Part shown: positions 1 through 5,188 of the stretch, piece by piece
Numbering within the stretch: the first letter of the stretch is position 1
How the letters are laid out: the number at the start of each line of letters is the position of its first letter
Origin: Planctomycetota bacterium
Lineage (GTDB): Bacteria > Planctomycetota > UBA1135 > UBA2386
Length of the DNA: 5,188 bases
Reading direction: 5' to 3'
Assembly (NCBI GenBank): GCA_947455805.1
Contig: CANGSN010000259.1
Coordinates: 1 to 5,188, forward strand
Made by a program: the position numbers and the translations under genes
Notes under the pieces: model-generated
What the model was told of the DNA's origin: nothing
Seen by the model: the letters and a program-made list of their open reading frames with translations, nothing else
Databases searched by the model: none

Positions 1-192
1 CGTCTCGACGGCGGTCGCGAGGGCGCCTAGTGCCGCATGCGAGCGCTGCAGCACCGCCGCCTCGCAGCGGCACGCGTGGCAGTCGACCAGATGCGCCCGC
101 ACGCTGGCTGCAGTGCCGGTGTCGAGCTCGCCACCGGCGAACCACGGCAGCCGCGCGCGCACGCGGCCGCAGGACTCGGACGGGCGCTTCAC
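1..192 (-). CDS. Putative zinc-finger anti-sigma factor, N-terminal part (runs off the window)
   Basis: The first 64 residues of a protein whose 3' part lies beyond base 1. Residues 34-41 give the pattern H-x3-C-x2-C (H34, C38, C41), with an extra Cys at position 8 and another at 43. This is the signature of the zf-HC2/ZAS zinc-binding anti-sigma domain. Such proteins hold their cognate ECF sigma factor inactive, often with a transmembrane segment further along that cannot be seen here. The start is GTG at 192. It overlaps the TGA stop of the upstream sigma gene as GTGA, and a strong GAGGAGG lies 6 nt before it inside the sigma gene, so the two are very probably translationally coupled. Both the partnership with the sigma factor and the zinc binding are inferred from family and position. 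Because the C-terminus is missing, it is unknown whether this is a small soluble anti-sigma, a membrane protein, or a fusion to a larger domain. Confidence 0.78.
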   Translation of the reverse strand, partial: MKRPSESCGRVRARLPWFAGGELDTGTAASVRAHLVDCHACRCEAAVLQRSHAALGALATAVET

Positions 193-866
193 GGCCGGCC
201 TCCTCGCTCCAGGCGTTCCCAGTGCTCGCGGAACATCTGCCGGCCGCGGTGCAGCCGCCAACGCGCCGTCGCGTGCGTGACCTTCAGGATCGGCGCGATC
301 TCGCGGCAGCTGAGGCCGTGGATGTCGCGCAGCACCAGCACGGCGCGGAACTTCGCGTCCATGCGCTCCAGCACGGCCCAGACCGCGCGGTCCTGCTCTT
401 CTCGTTCGACCGGCGCTTCGCCGCTCTCGCGCTGGTCCGGCAGGCCACCGAGCACGTCGTCGAGGCTGCCGGCGCGGGCGCTGCGCAGCTTGCGCAGCGC
501 GTCGATCGCCAGGTTCATGACGATGCGATAGAACCAAGTGTAGAACGAGCGCGCGAAGTCGTACTGCGCGAGCCCCTTGAACAGCCGCACGAACGCTTCC
601 TGCGCCACGTCGCGCGCTTCCTCGGTGCGGCCGACGACGTGGAAGGCGATCCAGTAGGCGCGCTTCTGGTAGCGCGCAACCAGCGCCGCGAACGGATCCT
701 GCTGCCCGGCCAGCGTGCGGCGGACCAGTTCGGCGTCGGACAAGGCCGGGTCGAGCGCCAGCTGCTGCACCGCCGTCGACAGGCCGGTCGGAAGGTTCGC
801 CGCGGCGGGCCCCGCCACGTCGACGGTCGGGCGCACGGTGCGGGGGCGTTCGAAGCTCGGCTGCAT
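189..866 (-). CDS. ECF-type RNA polymerase sigma factor (sigma-70 family)
   Basis: A 225-residue alternative sigma factor that would direct RNA polymerase to a specific set of promoters. Residues 1-40 are a poorly conserved extension. Region 2 covers about 58-126, with the core-binding motif DVAQEAFVRLF at 86-96 and an aromatic stretch (FYTWFYRIVMNLAIDALRK) typical of the -10 recognition region. A charged linker (about 127-155) follows. Region 4 covers about 156-216, with the helix-turn-helix LSCREIAPILKV...RLHRGR. Regions 1 and 3 are absent, as expected for the ECF class. The start is ATG 866. The frame stays open upstream as far as 1685, but that part overlaps the desaturase gene in another frame and looks non-coding. 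No Shine-Dalgarno precedes the ATG; instead a TATCCT hexamer lies 11 nt upstream. The anti-sigma gene follows with a 4-base overlap. The residues ATARWR replace the usual GTVKSR-like stretch in the recognition helix. The ECF subgroup cannot be assigned by eye. Confidence 0.93.
   Translation of the reverse strand: MQPSFERPRTVRPTVDVAGPAAANLPTGLSTAVQQLALDPALSDAELVRRTLAGQQDPFAALVARYQKRAYWIAFHVVGRTEEARDVAQEAFVRLFKGLAQYDFARSFYTWFYRIVMNLAIDALRKLRSARAGSLDDVLGGLPDQRESGEAPVEREEQDRAVWAVLERMDAKFRAVLVLRDIHGLSCREIAPILKVTHATARWRLHRGRQMFREHWERLERGGRP
199..205 (-). promoter_or_regulatory. Strong Shine-Dalgarno site for the anti-sigma gene
   Basis: On the minus strand GAGGAGG lies within the last codons of the sigma factor gene (encoding the Glu-Arg-Gly-Gly-Arg-Pro tail), 6 nt before the GTG start at 192. 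It supports GTG as the true start and suggests coupled translation. It is the best ribosome-binding site in the window. Confidence 0.7.
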
Positions 867-877
867 GGCGGTTTCGG

Positions 878-883
878 AGGATA
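878..883 (-). promoter_or_regulatory. Candidate -10 element for the sigma/anti-sigma pair
   Basis: TATCCT on the minus strand, inside CTATCCTCC, ends 11 nt before the ATG at 866. The same CTATCnTC(C/G) pattern precedes the histidine kinase and the plus-strand synthase gene. No convincing -35 hexamer is seen at 16-18 bp spacing. If used, the 5' leader would be only about 4-5 nt. This rests on the repeated motif and position only. Confidence 0.4.
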
Positions 884-979
884 GCGGTCGCGGTCGGCGG
901 CCGGCAGGCCTGATACGGGCCCGACGACGCGGTGTTGGCGCCAGAACTCGTCGATCCCCTGGATCCTGGGCGGTGGCGG

Positions 980-1762
980 CTAGGCCGGCGGGTTCGAGGG
1001 AGCCGCCCGTTCGCGGCCCGTCACCGCCCGGAAGCGCGCCGCATAGTCCGGGTGGTTCGTGCCCAGGAGCCGGTCCCAGACGTTGGCGTAGAGCCCGTAG
1101 TTGCCGCGGAACAGCTCGTGGTGCATCGCGTGGTTCGTCGGCGTGTTCAGCAGCTTGCCGAGCCAGGAGTCGAGCAGCCAGCGCGGGTGGTACTCGTGGC
1201 CGGTGTGGCCGAGCACGTTGAACGTGATCTGCCAGACCATGAAGACGACGAACGCCAGCGGGTGCATCGGCACCAGCAGCACGGCCAGCGGGAAGATCGC
1301 CGCCTGCACCACCGCTTCGAGCGGATGGAACGCATAGGCCGCCCACGGCGACGGATTGGTCGACCGGTGGTGCACGCGGTGCACGAGGCGGAACACGCGC
1401 GGCCGGTGCATCCAGCGGTGCGTCCAGTAGAACCAGGTGTCGTGCAGCGCGATCGTCAGCACGATGCTGGCGACGAACCAGCCGGCGTCGGCGAACGGAT
1501 CGCCGAAGTAGATGCGCGAAGAACCGGCGCGCACCGCCTGGTAGGTCAACGCCCCGACCAGGCCGAACACCAGCAGCGAGCTCAGCGACCAGGCCAGTTC
1601 GCGGCGCACGTCGGCGCGCGACGGCGCCGCCGACACGATCTTGCGGTGCGCCCAGCGCGCGCGGCACCAGCGGAACGCGAGCCACCAGGCGATGCCGGCG
1701 GCGACGATGTAGCGCAGCGCGTTCTCCAGCGTGATCGCCAGCAGGCTGTGCAGGAACGGCAT
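980..1762 (-). CDS. Membrane fatty acid hydroxylase / sterol desaturase family protein
   Basis: A 260-residue integral membrane protein of the fatty acid hydroxylase superfamily (sterol desaturase, C-4 methyl sterol oxidase and carotenoid hydroxylase relatives). These use a di-iron centre and O2 to hydroxylate or desaturate lipids. The histidine boxes are intact: H115-x3-H119, H128-x2-H131-H132 and H211-x2-H214-H215, with further conserved-looking His at 107, 146, 186, 189 and 192. Hydrophobic segments lie at about 8-30, 57-79, 94-113 and 150-182, so the His clusters should face the cytoplasm. Length is normal for compact bacterial members. The start ATG 1762 lies 17 bp after the accA stop, so the gene is probably co-transcribed with accA and linked to lipid metabolism. 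Only a weak purine stretch precedes the start. The substrate cannot be told from sequence: sterol, fatty acyl chain, ether lipid and carotenoid are all possible. Confidence 0.93.
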   Translation of the reverse strand: MPFLHSLLAITLENALRYIVAAGIAWWLAFRWCRARWAHRKIVSAAPSRADVRRELAWSLSSLLVFGLVGALTYQAVRAGSSRIYFGDPFADAGWFVASIVLTIALHDTWFYWTHRWMHRPRVFRLVHRVHHRSTNPSPWAAYAFHPLEAVVQAAIFPLAVLLVPMHPLAFVVFMVWQITFNVLGHTGHEYHPRWLLDSWLGKLLNTPTNHAMHHELFRGNYGLYANVWDRLLGTNHPDYAARFRAVTGRERAAPSNPPA

Positions 1763-1779
1763 CGCGCCGGCTCGTTCGC

Positions 1780-2763
1780 TCAGCCCTGCAGCGGCGTGCC
1801 CATGCGGCGGAACTTGGCGTAGCGCTGCGCCAGCAGGTCCGGCAGCGGGATCGCCTGCAGCTCGGTCAGCCAGTCGACGATCTGCTGCTTGACGCGCTCG
1901 ACCGCGCCCTTCGGATCGCGGTGCGCGCCGCCGAGCGGCTCCTCGACGACCTTGTCGACGAGGCCCAGGCGCAGCAGGTCCTTGCTGGTCAGCTTCAGCG
2001 CTTCGGCGGCCTCCGGCGCCTTGTCGCCGCTCTTCCACAAGATCGCCGCACAGCCCTCCGGCGAGATCACCGAGTAGTAGCTGTTCTCGAGCATGCCGAC
2101 GCGGTCGCCGACGCCGATGCCGAGCGCACCGCCCGAGCCGCCCTCGCCGATGACGATGCACACGATCGGCACCTTGAGGTCGAACATCTCGAGGATGTTG
2201 CGCGCGATCGCCGACGCCTGGCCGCGCTCCTCGGCGCCGATGCCCGGATAGGCGCCCGGCGTGTTGATGAAGGTCACGATCGGCAGCTTCCACTTCTCCG
2301 CCATGCGCATCTTCTGCATGGCCTTGCGGTAGCCCTCCGGATGCGCGCAACCGAAGTTGCAGGCGAGGCGGTCCTTGACCGTCTTGCCCTTCCGGTGGCC
2401 GACGAGCAGGAAGCGCTGCCCGCCCATCGTCGCGAGCCCGGTCAGGATCGCGCGGTCGTCGCCGAACACGCGATCGCCGTGGATCTCGACGAAGTCGTCG
2501 AGCATCAGCTGCACGTAGTCGCTGGTCAGCGGCCGGTCGGCGTGGCGGGCGACGTTGACGCGCTCCCAGGGGCTCAGCTGCGCGTAGACCTCGGCGGTCT
2601 GCTTGCGCAGCCGTTCCTCGAGCAGCGCGATCTCGCCGGTCAGCTCGAGGTGCGAGCCGGTGTTGAGCTTGCGCAGCTCGGCGATCTTCGCCTGCAGCTC
2701 GTTGAGCTGGCGTTCGAACGCGAGGCCGTCCTGCATGCCGATCTTGGCGGGGGTTTCGCTCAT
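1780..2763 (-). CDS. accA: Acetyl-CoA carboxylase carboxyltransferase subunit alpha
   Basis: A 327-residue AccA, close to the usual length of about 320. With AccD it forms the carboxyltransferase that moves the carboxyl group from carboxybiotin to acetyl-CoA, giving malonyl-CoA for fatty acid synthesis in the cytoplasm. The N-terminus has the family's helical, coiled-coil-like segment (about 15-60). The crotonase-like carboxyltransferase fold follows, with HGDR at 95-98, GHRKG at 122-126, the glycine-rich NTPGAYPGIGAEERGQ at 167-182, GEGGSGGALGIG at 206-217 (oxyanion/CoA-binding region) and SPEGCA at 234-239. A C-terminal helix ends near 320. All blocks look intact. ATG 2763 is chosen as the start; Met10 (start at 2736) is an alternative. 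No Shine-Dalgarno is present. No accD, accB or accC is in the window, so the subunits are encoded elsewhere, which is common. The desaturase-family gene follows 17 bp downstream. Confidence 0.98.
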   Translation of the reverse strand: MSETPAKIGMQDGLAFERQLNELQAKIAELRKLNTGSHLELTGEIALLEERLRKQTAEVYAQLSPWERVNVARHADRPLTSDYVQLMLDDFVEIHGDRVFGDDRAILTGLATMGGQRFLLVGHRKGKTVKDRLACNFGCAHPEGYRKAMQKMRMAEKWKLPIVTFINTPGAYPGIGAEERGQASAIARNILEMFDLKVPIVCIVIGEGGSGGALGIGVGDRVGMLENSYYSVISPEGCAAILWKSGDKAPEAAEALKLTSKDLLRLGLVDKVVEEPLGGAHRDPKGAVERVKQQIVDWLTELQAIPLPDLLAQRYAKFRRMGTPLQG

Positions 2764-2781
2764 GGTGGGTCGAAGGCGGGA

Positions 2782-2810
2782 ACTCTAGGGAGCGGCGCGG
2801 TTCGCATCCA
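2782..2810 (-). promoter_or_regulatory. Candidate sigma-70-type promoter of accA
   Basis: On the minus strand TGGATG (2810-2805) and TAGAGT (2787-2782) are separated by 17 bp. They match the TTGACA and TATAAT consensus at 3/6 and 4/6 positions. The -10 ends 18 nt before the accA ATG, so the leader would be about 10-12 nt and has no Shine-Dalgarno. It is the best-formed -35/-10 pair in the window but is unproven. Confidence 0.4.
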
Positions 2811-2811
2811 T

Positions 2812-2839
2812 GCCGCAGACGCCGGGGGCGCCAAGCGGC
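2812..2839 (-). terminator. Possible hairpin after the response regulator gene
   Basis: Eight bases after the response regulator stop, the minus-strand transcript can fold with an outer GCCGC/GCGGC stem, a small 3x2 internal loop, and an inner GCGCC/GGCGT stem (one G-U pair) closed by CCC. No U-tract follows, so it is not a standard intrinsic terminator. It may still separate the signalling operon from accA, or protect the mRNA end. GC-rich sequence makes chance hairpins common. Confidence 0.3.
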
Positions 2840-2846
2840 CGGACGG

Positions 2847-4219
<1,373 letters not shown>

Positions 4220-4223
<4 letters not shown>

Positions 4224-4963
4224 GCGACCGACTCCGGATCGGACAGCCGGCCCGCCGGCAGGCGCAGCGTGAACTGCGTGCCCTTGCCGACCTCCGACTG
4301 CAACGTCAGCGAGCCGCCGTGCTCCTCGGCGACGCGGCACACCGTCGGCAGGCCGAGGCCGGTGCCGGTCTTCTTGGTGCTGAAGTAGGGATCGAACACG
4401 CGCGGCTGCAGCTCCGCCGCGATGCCGGCACCGGTGTCGGTGACGCGCACCAGCACGAAGTCGCCGTCGCGCACCGTCGACACCAGCACCTGCCCGCCGC
4501 TCGGCGTCGCTTCCTTGGCGTTGCGCAGCAGGTTGGTGACCGCGCCCTGCAGGTGGTCCCAGTCGCCGGGCACCTGGCCGATGTCCTGGCCCGGATAGAA
4601 GCGCAGCTGCAGGCCGGCGGCGGCGAGGTCGGGCTCGTGGAAGTCGACCAGCGCGCGCAGGCGGTCGTTCAGCGGCACCGGCACCAGCTTCGGCTCCGGG
4701 GCGCGCGCGAAGCCGAGGAACTCCTCGAGGATCTTCTGCAGGCGCCGCACCTCGGCCTCGACCGTCGACAGTCGCTTTTGCGTGCGCTTGTCGCGCGCCG
4801 TCTCGGGTTCGCGGAAGTCCTCGAGCACGAGCTGCAGGTTCAGCCCGATCGTGCTCAGCGGATTGCGCACCTCGTGGGCGAAGCCCGCCAGCAGCGTGCC
4901 GAGCTGCGCCAACCGCTGGGTGCGGATCCTGGCGAGGCGTTCTTCGCGAGCCGGGGTGGACAT
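4220..4963 (-). CDS. Soluble sensor-less histidine kinase (NtrB-like core)
   Basis: A 247-residue two-component kinase holding only the catalytic core. The HisKA dimerisation helix is at about 12-85, with phospho-accepting His30 in the H-box FAHEVRNPLSTI. The HATPase_c domain is at about 134-236: N-box NLLRNAKEA 144-152, G1 DTGAGI 176-181, F-box FDPYFSTK 190-197, G2 GTGLGLP 200-206. Only about 12 residues precede the HisKA region. There is no PAS, GAF or HAMP domain and no membrane segment, so it is cytoplasmic and must sense through a partner protein or through its own core. ATG 4963 is the start; no Shine-Dalgarno is present, but TATCTT lies 11 nt upstream. The stop overlaps the response regulator start as ATGA, strong evidence for a cognate pair. 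Autophosphorylation on His30 and transfer to Asp62 of the regulator are inferred from the families. Confidence 0.96.
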
Positions 4964-4974
4964 CGAGCCGCACG

Positions 4975-4980
4975 AAGATA
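4975..4980 (-). promoter_or_regulatory. Candidate -10 element of the kinase/regulator operon
   Basis: TATCTT on the minus strand, inside CTATCTTCG, ends 11 nt before the kinase ATG at 4963. It shares the CTATCnTC(C/G) pattern with the sigma factor and synthase gene upstream regions. No good -35 is seen at 16-18 bp. The leader would be about 4-5 nt if this is the -10. Confidence 0.4.
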
Positions 4981-5001
4981 GGCACGGCCGAACCAGAAAG
5001 C

Positions 5002-5028
5002 TCGCCCGCGGTCGAGGTTTCGCCCGCG
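5002..5028. repeat. Pair of 9-bp direct repeats in the divergent promoter region
   Basis: TCGCCCGCG occurs at 5002-5010 and again at 5020-5028, 18 bp apart, between the kinase and the synthase gene. CGGTCG (5009-5014) and CGACCG (5027-5032) also form a short inverted repeat across the same stretch. The location would suit an operator acting on either promoter. GC-rich sequence makes short repeats likely by chance, so function is unproven. Confidence 0.3.
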
Positions 5029-5036
5029 ACCGTCGC

Positions 5037-5042
5037 TATCGT
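5037..5042 (+). promoter_or_regulatory. Candidate -10 element of the plus-strand synthase gene
   Basis: TATCGT, inside CTATCGTCG, ends 8 nt before the ATG at 5051, so the transcript would start at or next to the start codon. It shares its pattern with two minus-strand upstream regions. No clear -35 or Shine-Dalgarno is present. Confidence 0.4.
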
Positions 5043-5050
5043 CGCCGCCC

Positions 5051-5188
5051 ATGGCCATGGTCCGGGTTCCGCTGCGTTCCACCGACCGCGACGAGCTGCG
5101 CGCGGACCTCGTGGCGCGGCTGCAGAAGGGCCAGCTGGTGGCGCTGCCGACCGAGACCGTCTACGGGCTCGCGGTGCTGCCGGACCAG
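5051..5188 (+). CDS. Threonylcarbamoyl-AMP synthase (Sua5/YrdC/TsaC family), N-terminal part
   Basis: The first 46 residues of a protein cut by the right edge. Residues 28-40 (GQLVALPTETVYG, then LA) carry the hallmark PTETVYGL motif of the YrdC/Sua5 domain, which binds L-threonine and ATP/carbonate to make threonylcarbamoyl-AMP. That product is passed to the TsaD complex to form t6A37 on ANN-decoding tRNAs, an essential cytoplasmic tRNA modification. The preceding helix (about 11-27) fits the family start. ATG 5051 is chosen; Met3 (5057) is equally possible. No Shine-Dalgarno precedes either. The gene is divergent from the kinase operon across 87 bp. Whether it is the short TsaC form or the longer Sua5 form with an extra C-terminal domain cannot be seen. 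YciO-like paralogues share the motif, which is the main alternative. Confidence 0.88.
   Translation, partial: MAMVRVPLRSTDRDELRADLVARLQKGQLVALPTETVYGLAVLPDQ

Noticed and set aside
899..925. Short GGCC-based inverted repeats in the gap after the desaturase-family gene, considered as a terminator
   Set aside because: The stems are only about 4-5 bp with G-T pairing and no U-tract, which is expected by chance at this GC content.
867..1685. A long upstream extension of the sigma factor frame, suggesting a fusion protein
   Set aside because: The extra region is out of frame over the desaturase-family gene and the intergenic gap, and is Arg/Pro/Ala-rich without domains. The sigma homology begins after ATG 866.
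932..1822. A 296-codon open frame on the plus strand opposite the desaturase-family gene
   Set aside because: The composition is Arg/Gln/His-rich and has no domain, while the opposite strand encodes intact histidine boxes and membrane segments.
4224..4985. An upstream extension of the response regulator frame through the kinase gene
   Set aside because: It is the +1 shadow of the kinase gene. The real regulator starts at ATG 4223 in an ATGA overlap, just before the receiver domain.

Overview
This is a GC-rich bacterial chromosomal window, tightly packed with genes. All of it can be assigned to seven protein genes, two of them cut by the window edges. No RNA gene, mobile element, CRISPR array or phage signal is visible. 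Six genes lie on the minus strand and one on the plus strand. The organism is most likely a high-GC member of the Planctomycetota or a similar deep-branching Gram-negative group. That is inferred from the style of the histidine kinase and the scarcity of Shine-Dalgarno sites before first cistrons, and it is not proved. Myxococcota or another high-GC phylum remains possible.

Layout from right to left, following minus-strand transcription. At 5051-5188 (+) is the start of a Sua5/YrdC/TsaC-type threonylcarbamoyl-AMP synthase. It diverges, across an 87-bp promoter region, from a two-gene signalling operon on the minus strand. That operon encodes a soluble histidine kinase without a sensor domain (4220-4963) and, overlapping by ATGA, an NtrC-class response regulator with receiver, sigma-54 AAA+ and Fis domains (2847-4223). 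After an 83-bp gap holding a possible hairpin and a promoter comes accA (1780-2763), the acetyl-CoA carboxylase carboxyltransferase alpha subunit. It is followed 17 bp later by a membrane fatty acid hydroxylase/sterol desaturase-family protein (980-1762). After a further 113-bp gap come an ECF-type sigma factor (189-866) and, overlapping by GTGA, the start of a zinc-finger anti-sigma factor (1-192).

Functionally there are three regulatory or metabolic modules: an NtrC-type phosphorelay that should act through sigma-54 promoters; a lipid module (malonyl-CoA supply plus a di-iron membrane lipid oxidase); and an ECF sigma/anti-sigma switch. No system of unknown type is evident.

The most interesting non-coding signal is a shared motif, CTATCnTC(C/G), 8-11 nt upstream of the start codon (measured from the end of its TATCnT core) in three separate transcription units. 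A looser relative sits before accA. It looks like a -10 element placed so close to the start that the transcripts would be leaderless or nearly so. Start codons reached by read-through in the two overlapping gene pairs instead carry Shine-Dalgarno-like sequences.
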